Shown here in pieces: positions 24,429-32,642 of a stretch of DNA of 33,825 nucleotides. Source of the stretch: Dehalococcoidales bacterium (GTDB lineage: Bacteria > Chloroflexota > Dehalococcoidia > Dehalococcoidales > UBA5627); the NCBI GenBank assembly GCA_041656115.1, contig JBBAED010000009.1, forward strand, positions 1-33,825, written 5' to 3'. The notes under the pieces were generated by a model, which saw only the letters and a list, made by a program, of their open reading frames with translations, had not been told where the DNA came from and ran no database searches. Numbering within the stretch: position 1 is the stretch's first letter; each line of letters begins with the position of its first letter. A program made the translations under genes and the position numbers.

Positions 24429-25706
24429 TTGAGTAAAAAAGAAAACAATATTAAAGTGGCGTTTGATACGCTGGGCTGTAAGTTGAACCAGGCGGAAACA
24501 GAAGCGCTTACGGATAAGTTTGTAAAATCCGGCTATATTGTTGTTTCATCGCAAGATGATTTCGATATTTACGTACTAAATACTTGTACCGTTACCCATG
24601 TTGCCGACCGTAAAGCGCGTCATCTTTTGCGGATGGCACACCGACGTAATCCGCAGGCTGTTTTGGTAGCTGTCGGTTGTTACGCTGAACATTCGACAAA
24701 GGACCTTTTAAAAATAGACGGCGTGAAACTGGTACTCGGTAATGCGGAAAAGATGAAATTGCCGCAAATTCTTACCGGGTTAAATGCACTTTCCTTTACT
24801 AAAGGTTCGGGTTTTTCTGCTGATTTTTTAAGTAACCGCAGAACGCGTTCTTTTATCGCTGTGCAAGAAGGGTGTAACAATTTTTGTTCTTACTGTATTG
24901 TGCCTTATGTGCGCGGCAGGGAGAAGAGTGTTCCGCCCGAACAGATTGTAAGAGAAATTAAAGAAAAGGTTGCTTCCGGTTTTAAAGAAATAGTATTAAC
25001 CGGTACCGAAATCGGTGCGTATAATTATGGAGGTTTGAATCTAGAGGGGCTAATTGACATAATCCTTAAAGAAACCCCTGTTTTACGTTTGCGAATATCA
25101 TCTTTACAGCCCCAAGAAATAACCCCCGATTTAATTAATCTTTGGGAAAATACAAGATTATGCCCCCACTTTCATCTCTCCTTACAAAGCGGCAGCGATA
25201 CGGTTTTAAAAAGAATGAAACGTCGCTATACGACTTCCGATTATCTGGATGCTGTTAATTTAATCCGTTCAAAAATAGACGGTGTTGCAATTACCACCGA
25301 TATTATTGTCGGGTTCCCGTGTGAAACCGATGCCGAATTTACCGAGAGCTACGATTTTTGCCAAGAGGTTGGCTTTTCACGCATCCACATTTTCTCGTAT
25401 TCGAAACGGCGTGGAACTGCGGCAAGCATAATGCCGAATCAAGTTTCTCCGCAGATAATGAAAGGACGCAGTGATTTGATGCTGAAGTTAGCTGAAGAAA
25501 CTTCTTGCTCCTTTTATAAAGGTTTTATCGAAAAGGAGATTGAGGTTCTTTGGGAACAGGCGGCAGACGGTATTTGGACCGGTTACTCCGGAAATTACAT
25601 TAAGGCCTATACAACAAGCAACAAAGACCTCACCAATGTTATGAGTCGTTTTGTTGTTCAAAGGATTTATGAGGGTGGGGTGTGGGGAGAAATTACGGAA
25701 CAATAA
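24429..25706 (+). CDS. mtaB: tRNA t6A37 methylthiotransferase MtaB
   Basis: MtaB adds a methylthio group to N6-threonylcarbamoyladenosine at position 37 of tRNAs reading ANN codons. The 425-aa radical SAM enzyme has the N-terminal MTTase cluster ligands Cys17 (TLGCKLNQAE), Cys53 (NTCTVTHVADRKAR) and Cys84 (VGCYAE). The radical SAM motif is Cys149-x3-Cys153-x2-Cys156. The GCKLNQAE and NTCTVT wording separates it from MiaB and RimO. A C-terminal TRAM-like region follows. The start is TTG at 24429, the first codon consistent with the family start. A repeat block follows instead of an ordinary terminator. Confidence 0.95.
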   Translation: MSKKENNIKVAFDTLGCKLNQAETEALTDKFVKSGYIVVSSQDDFDIYVLNTCTVTHVADRKARHLLRMAHRRNPQAVLVAVGCYAEHSTKDLLKIDGVKLVLGNAEKMKLPQILTGLNALSFTKGSGFSADFLSNRRTRSFIAVQEGCNNFCSYCIVPYVRGREKSVPPEQIVREIKEKVASGFKEIVLTGTEIGAYNYGGLNLEGLIDIILKETPVLRLRISSLQPQEITPDLINLWENTRLCPHFHLSLQSGSDTVLKRMKRRYTTSDYLDAVNLIRSKIDGVAITTDIIVGFPCETDAEFTESYDFCQEVGFSRIHIFSYSKRRGTAASIMPNQVSPQIMKGRSDLMLKLAEETSCSFYKGFIEKEIEVLWEQAADGIWTGYSGNYIKAYTTSNKDLTNVMSRFVVQRIYEGGVWGEITEQ

Positions 25707-25784
25707 CAGAATGTCTTTGCGATCGCCCCCCTTTTTGTATTTGCGAGACCATTCCCGCAAGGGAAGGCGGAGCAACTCACCTTT

Positions 25785-25876
25785 GTCTTTGCGAGCGTAG
25801 CGAAGCAATCTCACATAGATTAAATTCTTTGGAGATTGCCACGTCGTTCGCCTAAAGGCTCACTCCTCGCAAAGAC
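25785..25876 (-). repeat. B element (92 bp)
   Basis: The termini are GTCTTTGCGAG and CTCGCAAAGAC. A degenerate B fragment (TGTCTTTGCGATCGCC) precedes it at about 25712, right after mtaB. Confidence 0.88.
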
Positions 25877-25887
25877 GTTTCCCCTAT

Positions 25888-26045
25888 TGTCATTCTGAGC
25901 TTGCCGAAGAATCTGGGAGTTAGCGAATGGTGCGCCGTTCGGTTATGGATTTTAGAATAGAACGATACCTCTTTTTTGCTTCCGAAGATACCTCACAGCC
26001 TGTATTTCCCATCCTCTTAGATCCTTCACTGCGTTCAGGATGACA
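25888..26045 (+). repeat. A element (158 bp)
   Basis: Its termini are TGTCATTCTGAG and TTCAGGATGACA, and its interior is shared with the 21025 copy (TAGCGAATGGTGCGCCGTTC-type). Confidence 0.88.
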
Positions 26046-26074
26046 AAATGAGGAAACAGGATGAGGAAAAAAGC

Positions 26075-26193
26075 CCGTTCGCCCTGAGCCTGTCGAAGGG
26101 TCTCACGAACGAGATTAGACAAGGATTGCCATCCGACCGCCGTTATGGTTCTACAAGCCCGTGCATCCTGAGCCTGACGAAGGACACGAACGG
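26075..26193 (+). repeat. C element (119 bp, expanded second half)
   Basis: It begins CCGTTCGCCCTGAG and ends CACGAACGG. The second half carries about 20 bp of extra sequence (CATCCTGAGCCTGACGAAGG). Confidence 0.75.
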
Positions 26194-26209
26194 CTGGGGG
26201 AACACCTTT

Positions 26210-26301
26210 GTCTTTGCGAGCGCAGCGAAGCAATCTCACATAGATCAAATTCTTTGGAGATTGCCACGTCGTTCGCCCAAGGGCTCACTCCTCGCAAAGA
26301 C
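26210..26301 (-). repeat. B element (92 bp)
   Basis: It matches the copy at 25785-25876 in orientation and length. Confidence 0.88.
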
Positions 26302-26312
26302 ATTAATATTAT

Positions 26313-26471
26313 TGTCATTCTGAGCATAGCGAAGAATCTAGGAGTTAGCGAATGGTGCGCCGTTCGGTCACGGATTTTACAGCAGGACGAAGCCTCGTTT
26401 TTTATTGCCGAAGGTACCTCATAGTCTATATTTCCTATCCTCTTAGATCCTTCATTTTATTCAGGATGACA
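26313..26471 (+). repeat. A element (159 bp)
   Basis: Its termini are TGTCATTCTGAG and TTCAGGATGACA. It follows a B element as in the 264-bp unit of the second block. Confidence 0.88.
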
Positions 26472-26476
26472 AGGAG

Positions 26477-26520
26477 GAGATTGCCACGTTACTCTCCAGA
26501 GGCTCGTTTCTTGCAAAGGC
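26477..26520 (-). repeat. Half B element next to the queA stop codon
   Basis: GAGATTGCCACG through TTGCAAAGGC is a decayed half of a B element, ending 12 bp before the queA stop codon. Confidence 0.7.
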
Positions 26521-26532
26521 ATTACGAAGGGG

Positions 26533-27591
26533 CTACAAAATCAACATTGCATCGCCAAAGCTGTAAAAGCGATAATTATTTTCAATCGCTTCATGATAAG
26601 CCCTTTTCATCAGCTCCGTTCCTCCGAAAGCACTTATCATCATCAGCAGTGTCGATTTTGGCAGGTGGAAGTTGGTAATTACGGCATCGGGGATAAAAAA
26701 CTTATATCCGGGAAGAATAAACAGATTAACCCACCCTTCAAACGGATCAAGCACAGCATTTTTACTGACACCGGCAGCGTATTCAATAAGGCGCACCGAT
26801 GTCGTTCCGACGCAGATTACCCTTCGGCCTTCTTGTTTGGCGCGCGATACCTCATCCGCAACTTCTTTGCTAATATAACCGTATTCAAAATGGATTTTAT
26901 GCTGTGTCGGATCTTCATCTTGAACGGGGCGGAAGGTATCCAACCCGACATGCAGAGTCGTAAAAAGGCATTTAATTCCGCTGGCTTGCAGTTTTTCCAA
27001 AAGTGCGGGCGTAAAATGCAAACCCGCGGTCGGGGCAGCGGCACTGCCTGTTTTTTCGGCGTCGGCGTAGATTGTTTGATACCTTTCGGCATTCTTGAGC
27101 GGCTCGTGAATATAAGGGGGAAGAGGCATCTTCCCCAACAGAGGCAAGTATTGTTCATCCGAAAAACGGACAAGCCTGATGCCCTCGTCTAACACATCGG
27201 TAATCTCGGCGAAAACGGACGGTGTTTGTTCCGCGGGTAATAAATCGTTACAAAGTTTTACCTGAGTACCGATTTTAACGCGTTTACCCGGTTTTACCAG
27301 CGCCTCCCACAGCCCGTTATCAACACGTTTCAATAATAACAGCTCAACCCTGCCGCCTGTTTCAGGTTTAAAACCCTTTAAGCGTGCGGGCATGACACGG
27401 CTGTTATTAAATACCAACACGTCACCTTTCTTTAGATACTTGCTTATCTCAAAGAAGTGGTCCACATGGCTGATTTCGGAAGTTAGACGGTTAACAACAA
27501 GCAAACGCGATGAATCTCGGGGTTCAATCGGGGTTTGCGCAATCATTTCCGGCGGCAAGTAATAATCAAAATCGCTGGTTTTCAAAAGCAT
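26533..27591 (-). CDS. queA: S-adenosylmethionine:tRNA ribosyltransferase-isomerase
   Basis: QueA builds epoxyqueuosine at tRNA position 34 by moving the ribosyl part of S-adenosylmethionine to 7-aminomethyl-7-deazaguanine. The 352-aa protein has family features from the start: FDYYLPPEMIAQTPIEPRDSSRLLV (about 8-32). NNSRVMPARLKG (about 62-73), SAAAPTAGLHFT (about 182-193) and TTLHVGLDTFRPV (about 211-223) follow. The ITNFHLPKSTLLMM block lies near the end. It lies 8 bp downstream of metF on the minus strand, so the two are co-transcribed. Both concern one-carbon/SAM chemistry, but no closer link is visible. Confidence 0.97.
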   Translation of the reverse strand: MLLKTSDFDYYLPPEMIAQTPIEPRDSSRLLVVNRLTSEISHVDHFFEISKYLKKGDVLVFNNSRVMPARLKGFKPETGGRVELLLLKRVDNGLWEALVKPGKRVKIGTQVKLCNDLLPAEQTPSVFAEITDVLDEGIRLVRFSDEQYLPLLGKMPLPPYIHEPLKNAERYQTIYADAEKTGSAAAPTAGLHFTPALLEKLQASGIKCLFTTLHVGLDTFRPVQDEDPTQHKIHFEYGYISKEVADEVSRAKQEGRRVICVGTTSVRLIEYAAGVSKNAVLDPFEGWVNLFILPGYKFFIPDAVITNFHLPKSTLLMMISAFGGTELMKRAYHEAIENNYRFYSFGDAMLIL

Positions 27592-27599
27592 GCTTGGGC

Positions 27600-28475
27600 C
27601 TAAAAATAATGCTTAATATTTTCAACAACTTCCCTGATGGGGTCGAGCTTATTGAGGGTAAAGAACTGAATACCCGGTGCTCCGCCGTCCAACAAGTCTT
27701 TGCATTGTTGAATCGTAAATTCCAGCCCTGCTTGATAAGTAGCCTCATCATCACCGTCAAGGGGGGCAAAAATATCGTGCACCCTTTGCGGAACCGACGC
27801 CCCGCAAGTTTTACAAAAGGAGATTAGTTTTTGATAATTGGTGATTGCCATTATTCCGGGCAAAATACGTGCCGTAACACCGATTTTTCTGAGCCTGTCG
27901 ACGTAATCAAAGTAATCTTTGTTATCAAAGAATATCTGGGTAATCACAAATTCCCCGCCCGTATCAATTTTCTTTTTCAAGTAGATTGCATCCAGTTCTT
28001 TACCGGGGCAATCTATATGACATTCGGGGAATCCGGCAACACCAATACTAAAGTAATCGCCGTGCTCACGAATCATTTCGACAAGCTCATAAGCATATTT
28101 ACACCCGTCCGCTGCCGGTTTCCAATTTTCATCCCCTGCCGGAGGGTCACCGCGCAGGGCAAATATATTATTGATATTCTTGCTTTCCATTTCGACGATT
28201 TTTTCCCTTAATGCCGCTTTGGTCTCACCGACACATGAAAAATGATGCATTGTAGGGATATTAAAAATCTTCTGGAAATTGTCAACAATATCAAGTGTAA
28301 GGTCACGCGTTCCGCCGCCGGCACCGTAGGTTACTGAAAACCAATCCGGCTTAAGGTCGGCATAAGCCTCGGCAATTTCGTAAAGTTTTTTTATGCCCAC
28401 TTCGGTTTTGGGCGGGAAAAACTCAAGAGAAAATGTTCTTTCTTTTTCGCTAAATATATCAATAATTTTTTTCAT
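27600..28475 (-). CDS. metF: Methylenetetrahydrofolate reductase
   Basis: MetF is a flavoprotein reducing 5,10-methylenetetrahydrofolate to 5-methyltetrahydrofolate, the methyl donor for methionine or for C1 pathways. The 291-aa TIM-barrel protein shows SLEFFPPKTE with the expected catalytic Glu18. The segment SVTYGAGGGTRD (about 47-58) and the folate/flavin segments FALRGDPPAGD (about 104-114) and FVITQIFFDN (about 175-184) follow. The length is normal. It is first in the metF-queA pair and divergent from surE. The leader is only about 30 nt, too short for a SAM riboswitch. Confidence 0.96.
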   Translation of the reverse strand: MKKIIDIFSEKERTFSLEFFPPKTEVGIKKLYEIAEAYADLKPDWFSVTYGAGGGTRDLTLDIVDNFQKIFNIPTMHHFSCVGETKAALREKIVEMESKNINNIFALRGDPPAGDENWKPAADGCKYAYELVEMIREHGDYFSIGVAGFPECHIDCPGKELDAIYLKKKIDTGGEFVITQIFFDNKDYFDYVDRLRKIGVTARILPGIMAITNYQKLISFCKTCGASVPQRVHDIFAPLDGDDEATYQAGLEFTIQQCKDLLDGGAPGIQFFTLNKLDPIREVVENIKHYF

Positions 28476-28508
28476 AATTAAACCTCAACTCAAAAGCAAT
28501 ATCCAGTT

Positions 28509-28517
28509 AGTATAACA
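28509..28517 (-). promoter_or_regulatory. Extended -10 promoter of metF-queA
   Basis: On the minus strand TGTTATACT lies about 35 bp before metF. It is the same 9-mer as in the SDR and nusA promoters. The -35 region is poor. Confidence 0.55.
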
Positions 28518-28605
28518 ATAATTGACACTTTAAGAAAATTTTAATCGAAAAAAAGATTTGTTCGGTTTTAAACCATCTGCTAAACTTAAAGCGGAGTTAG
28601 ATTAT

Positions 28606-29385
28606 ATGAATATATTGCTTTCAAACGATGACGGGATTTTATCGCCGGGGATTTGGGCGCTTGCCAAGGAGCTGCGGGAAATTGCTAAAATTACGATAGT
28701 TGCCCCGGACCGTGAACAAAGCGCTACGGGTACAATGCTAACCTTGCGCCAGCCTTTGCGCGTTCAAAAAATAACTCCCTTACTGGAAGGGACAGAGGCC
28801 TACGCCGTTGAAGGCAGCCCCGGAGACAGTGTTATTATCGGAATTGAAATGATTGCTAAAGAAAAACCGGATCTTGTGATTTCGGGGATTAATCAGGGCT
28901 TAAACACCGGTGACGATATTTTAATTTCGGGTACGGTGGGAGCCGCAATGCAAGGATATTTAAGAGATATTCCGGCGGTAGCTGTTTCCGCGCTTAATTA
29001 TAACGACGGGAACACCGAAAACGCCTCCAAGCTTATCAAAATAATCGCCCAAAAATTCCAAAATAAAAGCCTTTCCAATGACTTCTTTTTAAATATAAAC
29101 CTACCGGGGCATCCTATTTCCGAAATAAAAGGCATTAAAATCACCCGTCAGGGGCATAAAACCCATATCGATACAGTTAAAGAAGGACACGACGGCCGGA
29201 ACGAATATTTTTGGCTTGTCCGCAAACAGCATAACAACGAATTTGCCGAAGATACAGATATGTATGCCCTAAAACAAAAATATATCTCGATTACGCCTTT
29301 AAACGAAACTTTATTCCAACGCAAGGCAACCGGGCTAAACGAAGATATTTGCCGAGAACTGTTTTCAAACTGTTTGCAGCGTTAA
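28606..29385 (+). CDS. surE: 5'/3'-nucleotidase SurE
   Basis: SurE is a metal-dependent phosphatase acting on nucleoside monophosphates and linked to stress survival. From the ATG at 28606 the protein is 259 aa and begins MNILLSNDDGILSPG, with the metal-binding Asp8-Asp9 pair. AVEGSPGDSVIIG and SGINQGLNTGDDILISGTVGAAM follow. A longer frame from a TTG at 28558 was rejected. It adds 16 residues the family lacks, while GGAG at 28592-28595 fits the internal ATG. The gene is monocistronic or nearly so; a new promoter lies downstream. Confidence 0.95.
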   Translation: MNILLSNDDGILSPGIWALAKELREIAKITIVAPDREQSATGTMLTLRQPLRVQKITPLLEGTEAYAVEGSPGDSVIIGIEMIAKEKPDLVISGINQGLNTGDDILISGTVGAAMQGYLRDIPAVAVSALNYNDGNTENASKLIKIIAQKFQNKSLSNDFFLNINLPGHPISEIKGIKITRQGHKTHIDTVKEGHDGRNEYFWLVRKQHNNEFAEDTDMYALKQKYISITPLNETLFQRKATGLNEDICRELFSNCLQR

Positions 29386-29406
29386 GCCTTCGCGGATAAA
29401 AACCGC

Positions 29407-29435
29407 TTGACAGGCGCTTTTAAGGCCAATACAAT
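29407..29435 (+). promoter_or_regulatory. Promoter of the pantothenate operon
   Basis: TTGACA (29407-29412), a 17-bp spacer and TACAAT (29430-29435) form a strong sigma70 promoter with a predicted start near 29442. Confidence 0.8.
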
Positions 29436-29441
29436 TAAATT

Positions 29442-29586
29442 GAGACCATCGACCGAATGGCGGTGAGTTTTAAGGGTAATAATATAAATATATCGCTTGG
29501 ATCTAAAACGACCGAGACGTAGTTGTTGGTAACCTTCTCGCAGTTTCGGGGAAGGTTTTTTTGTTATTTAGAACAGGAACACTTTA
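29442..29586 (+). ncRNA. Structured leader RNA of the pan operon (candidate pan motif)
   Basis: The leader is about 145 nt. Possible hairpins are ACCG/CGGT with flanking bulged pairs (29447-29467) and AACGAC/GTTGTT (29507-29527), then the terminator at 29531-29562. CCGAGA (29512-29517) could alternatively pair with TTTCGG (29544-29549, one G-U) and open the terminator. The 'pan' RNA motif is known upstream of panB/C/D operons, including in Chloroflexi. I assign it from context and rough structure, not from a consensus match. Confidence 0.5.
29531..29562 (+). terminator. Intrinsic terminator (attenuator) in the pan-operon leader
   Basis: AACCTTCTC pairs with GGGGAAGGTT-type sequence (29531-29539 with 29549-29557), and a run of seven T residues follows. 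It ends 25 bp before the first gene, downstream of the operon promoter. Confidence 0.85.
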
Positions 29587-30477
29587 ATGGCAAATGATAC
29601 TAAAATAGGATTTATCGGGGCCGGTGCATTGGCAAATACATTGGCGGTGGCTTTAAAGCAGAAGGGATTTAAGGTTGCGGCCGTTTCCTGTTACGGTTCC
29701 GAATCCGCAAAAGCGCTGGCAAAACGTATCGGCGAGCCTTGCCTGGCAACCGATAATCAAGGAGTTGCCGATAGCGCCGAAGTCGTTTTTATTGCAACTC
29801 CCGATGATGTTATTGCGACGGTAGCCATGCAAATCAAATGGCATAAAGGGCAAAAAGTTATCCATTGCAGCGGAGCGGATTCAATTGATATTTTACGCCC
29901 GGCGGAGGAATTCGGTGCCCAAATCGGCGCCTTTCACCCTTTACAAACATTTGCCGCCGGATTAGGAGAAAACTTAAAAGGGATTACCTTTGCCGTTGAA
30001 GCCCAAGAACCGTTATTAGCGCAGCTTAAAGAACTGGCGCTGACATTGGGCGGAAATTGGCTGGAATTAAAATCGGAAGACAGGGTAATCTACCACGCGG
30101 CAGCCGTTTTTGCCGCTAATTACATGATTACTTTAACAAATATCGCCGCCGATTTATGGGATAATATCGGTATTTCTCGCGAGAAAGCAATCGAAGCGCT
30201 GTTACCGCTTATTCGCGGGACATTAAATAATATGCAAGAAATAGGAATAACCGACAGCTTAACCGGGCCGATTGCCCGCGGTGATTCGGGAACGATAGAA
30301 AAACATATCAAAGCCTTGGGTAAAATCAATTCGGATCTTAAAAAACTATATGCCGAACTGGGCTTAAATACAATACCGATTGCTTCTGAAAAGGGCAGGC
30401 TGGATAAAGTTCATGCCGCACAAATAGAACGGCTGCTTAAAGACACAATTCAACAACCGGAGTACGTCAAAAAATGA
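29587..30477 (+). CDS. Rossmann-like DUF2520 protein, candidate ketopantoate reductase
   Basis: This 296-aa protein has an N-terminal Rossmann fold (KIGFIGAGALANTLA, about 6-20; VFIATPDDVIATVA, about 68-81). A DUF2520 helical domain follows, recognisable by IGAFHPLQTF (about 116-125), YHAAAVFAANYMITL (about 169-183) and LTGPIARGD (about 224-232). The architecture resembles 6-phosphogluconate/ketopantoate dehydrogenase-like reductases. It is the first gene after the leader and overlaps panD by four bases (ATGA), so it belongs to the pan operon. The operon otherwise lacks panE, which makes ketopantoate reduction a reasonable but unproven role. The start is ATG at 29587, with ACAGGA upstream. 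Confidence 0.85.
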   Translation: MANDTKIGFIGAGALANTLAVALKQKGFKVAAVSCYGSESAKALAKRIGEPCLATDNQGVADSAEVVFIATPDDVIATVAMQIKWHKGQKVIHCSGADSIDILRPAEEFGAQIGAFHPLQTFAAGLGENLKGITFAVEAQEPLLAQLKELALTLGGNWLELKSEDRVIYHAAAVFAANYMITLTNIAADLWDNIGISREKAIEALLPLIRGTLNNMQEIGITDSLTGPIARGDSGTIEKHIKALGKINSDLKKLYAELGLNTIPIASEKGRLDKVHAAQIERLLKDTIQQPEYVKK

Positions 30478-30851
30478 GAACAATGATGAAAAGTAAAATC
30501 CACCGCGTTCGTGTTACCGATCTTAACATCGATTATGAGGGCAGTATTACTATCGACCGTAATCTGATGGAAGCAGCCGATATTTTGCCTTACGAACAGG
30601 TTCATATTTTAAATGTTAATAACGGTGAACGATTTCTAACCTATGCCATCAAGGGGGAGGCAAACAGCGGGGAAATCTGTATAAACGGGGCGGCCGCCAG
30701 GCTGGTTTGCAAAGGTGATATTGTAATTATCCTTACCTATACCCAAATTGATAACGAAAATGCCGAAAATTTTAAGCCAACCGTAGTGTACGTAAATAAA
30801 AAGAACGAAATCACCTCAGTCAAACGTTCTGTCGAATCGCTTACCTTTTAA
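30474..30851 (+). CDS. panD: Aspartate 1-decarboxylase (pyruvoyl proenzyme)
   Basis: PanD decarboxylates aspartate to beta-alanine, one half of pantothenate. It is made as a proenzyme that cuts itself to form a pyruvoyl cofactor. The 125-aa protein starts MRTMMKSKIHRVRVTD, aligning with the usual family start. The self-cleavage site is Gly23-Ser24 in YEGSITID. The later NGAAARLVCKGDIVIILTY (about 69-88) is also conserved. The ATG overlaps the previous stop codon (ATGA), so the two are translationally coupled. It lies 10 bp before panB. Confidence 0.96.
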   Translation: MRTMMKSKIHRVRVTDLNIDYEGSITIDRNLMEAADILPYEQVHILNVNNGERFLTYAIKGEANSGEICINGAAARLVCKGDIVIILTYTQIDNENAENFKPTVVYVNKKNEITSVKRSVESLTF

Positions 30852-30861
30852 GGAGGCCGTT

Positions 30862-31695
30862 ATGCGTGCAAATATAATCCAAATCAAGCTAATGAAGCAA
30901 AAGGGCGAGAAAATTACAATGTTAACCGCCTATGATTATATGACCGCCAAAATTATCGATGAGGCCGGCATACCCTTGATACTTGTCGGTGACAGTCTCG
31001 GAACGGTGATATTAGGCTACGATTCGACGATTCCGGTTACCATGGAAGATATGCTTCACCACACCAAAGCGGTGGTGCGCGGCTCAAAGAATGCTTTAGT
31101 TATCGCCGATATGCCCTTTATGAGTTATCATATCAATACGAACCAGGCTTTAACCAATGCCGCACGCCTTATTCAGGAGGGCGGGGCACAAGCGGTAAAG
31201 GTTGAGGGTGGGGTTAGCGTTGCCGGGAAGGTTAAAAAAATCGTGGATTGCGGTATTCCGGTTATGGGACATATCGGGTTAACACCGCAATCAATAAATC
31301 AGCTTGGCGGACATAAAATACAGGGGAAGGATATCGAAACAGGCCGGAAATTACTGGCGGATGCTAAAGCGCTGGAAGAAGCCGGGGCATTTGCTGTTGT
31401 GCTGGAAACAGTACCTGAGGCGCTTGCCGCTTTTATTTCCGCAAAAATAAATATCCCCACTATTGGGATTGGTGCGGGTGCCGGTTGTGACGGGCAGGTT
31501 CAAGTTGTAAGTGACATATTGGGGCTGTTTACCGATTTTGTGCCCAAACATACCAAACAATACGCTCAACTGGCCAAGTCAATGTCCGAAGCGGTTAAAA
31601 ATTATTACGATGAGGTAAAATCGGGGCTCTTTCCGACTGCAGCGCAAAGCTTCTCTATGGATGAGAGCATTATCAATGATTTAAAGAAAGAATAA
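30862..31695 (+). CDS. panB: 3-methyl-2-oxobutanoate hydroxymethyltransferase
   Basis: PanB moves a hydroxymethyl group from 5,10-methylenetetrahydrofolate to ketoisovalerate, giving ketopantoate. The 277-aa TIM-barrel enzyme shows LTAYDYMTAKI (about 21-31) and VGDSLGTVILG with metal-binding Asp44. ADMPFMSY (about 82-89), VKVEGG (about 112-117) and IGIGAGAGCDGQVQV (about 201-215) follow. AAGGAGG precedes the ATG at 30862. It is the third gene of the pan operon, 4 bp from panC. Its product is the expected substrate for the candidate reductase encoded first in the operon. Confidence 0.97.
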   Translation: MRANIIQIKLMKQKGEKITMLTAYDYMTAKIIDEAGIPLILVGDSLGTVILGYDSTIPVTMEDMLHHTKAVVRGSKNALVIADMPFMSYHINTNQALTNAARLIQEGGAQAVKVEGGVSVAGKVKKIVDCGIPVMGHIGLTPQSINQLGGHKIQGKDIETGRKLLADAKALEEAGAFAVVLETVPEALAAFISAKINIPTIGIGAGAGCDGQVQVVSDILGLFTDFVPKHTKQYAQLAKSMSEAVKNYYDEVKSGLFPTAAQSFSMDESIINDLKKE

Positions 31696-31699
31696 AATT

Positions 31700-32536
31700 A
31701 TGAATATTATTAAAACTATTCCCGAAATGAGAGAATTTCGTAAAACACTTTGCGAATCGGTTGGATTTGTCCCGACGATGGGTTATTTACACGAAGGGCA
31801 TGTGTCGCTGATTAGGAAAGCCAAAGCAGAAAATGCCTCTGTTATTGTCAGTATTTTTGTTAATCCCACCCAATTTGGTCCAAACGAAGACTTTGAAAGC
31901 TATCCGCGCGACATTGAGGGCGATATCGAGATACTTAAAGAAGAGGGGGTTGATGCTGTTTTTATCCCCGAAGCGTCCGAAATTTACCCTTGTGAATTTA
32001 ACAGCCGGGTTGAAGTTATCGGTATTACCCAAAAACTGGAGGGGAACAGCCGCCCCGGTCATTTCCGTGGGGTTACCACCGTTGTTAACAAGTTGTTTAA
32101 TATCGTTACCCCCGATAGAGCCTACTTTGGGCAAAAAGATGCCCAACAGGCGATTGTTATTAAAAAAATGGTTGCAGATTTGAATATGAATCTTGAGATA
32201 GTTGTTTGCCCGACAATAAGGGAACCGGACGGTTTGGCAATCAGCAGCCGTAATGTCTATCTTTCCCCCGAAGCGAGGCAATCGGCAACGGTTTTGTACC
32301 GTTCGTTAATGCTGGCAAGGGATTTATATGAACAGGGCGAAAGAAGCGCCGAGACGATTCGCAAAGAAATGGTGCGCCTGATTAAAACAGAGGAAACGGC
32401 AAGAATCGACTACGTTTCGATTGCCGACCCTGTTACCCTTGATGAGCTTGACGAGGTTAGCGGGAAAGCTTTAATATCGCTGGCGGTTAAATTCTACAAA
32501 ACCAGATTGATTGATAATATAATACCGGGCGGATAA
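31700..32536 (+). CDS. panC: Pantothenate synthetase (pantoate--beta-alanine ligase)
   Basis: PanC condenses pantoate and beta-alanine with ATP, the last step of pantothenate synthesis. The 278-aa protein has the HIGH-type motif HEGH (31-34) in VPTMGYLHEGHVSL. NPTQFGPNEDFESYPR (about 54-69), FGQKDAQQ (about 143-150) and the KMSKS-equivalent AISSRNVYLS (about 178-187) follow. It starts 4 bp after panB and ends the operon. Only a weak CCC/GGG stem with some T residues follows (about 32543-32560). Confidence 0.97.
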   Translation: MNIIKTIPEMREFRKTLCESVGFVPTMGYLHEGHVSLIRKAKAENASVIVSIFVNPTQFGPNEDFESYPRDIEGDIEILKEEGVDAVFIPEASEIYPCEFNSRVEVIGITQKLEGNSRPGHFRGVTTVVNKLFNIVTPDRAYFGQKDAQQAIVIKKMVADLNMNLEIVVCPTIREPDGLAISSRNVYLSPEARQSATVLYRSLMLARDLYEQGERSAETIRKEMVRLIKTEETARIDYVSIADPVTLDELDEVSGKALISLAVKFYKTRLIDNIIPGG

Positions 32537-32642
32537 TTATTCCCGCTTTGAGGGCTTTTGTATTCGATGGCGGCTTTGTTATTTAGTAAGCACGTTTAAA
32601 AAACGATAGGCTCTACGTAATTAGTAAAAATTAAAAACAATA

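Noticed and set aside
25952..26424. Open frames of 87-98 codons inside the repeat block, on both strands
   Set aside because: They translate the A, B and C elements (peptides such as FALSLSKG and FASAAKQSH) and recur wherever the repeats do. There is no ribosome site or family match. The same applies to 21717-21944, 25488-25814 and 33308-33511.
26593..27192. A 199-codon plus-strand frame opposite queA
   Set aside because: It is the antisense shadow of queA, which has full family motifs.
28558..28605. Upstream TTG start for SurE
   Set aside because: SurE begins with the MNILLSNDDG strand, and GGAG at 28592-28595 fits the ATG at 28606.
29442..29586. T-box riboswitch ahead of the pan operon
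   Set aside because: There is no T-box consensus sequence before the terminator, and the leader is too short for stem I plus antiterminator.
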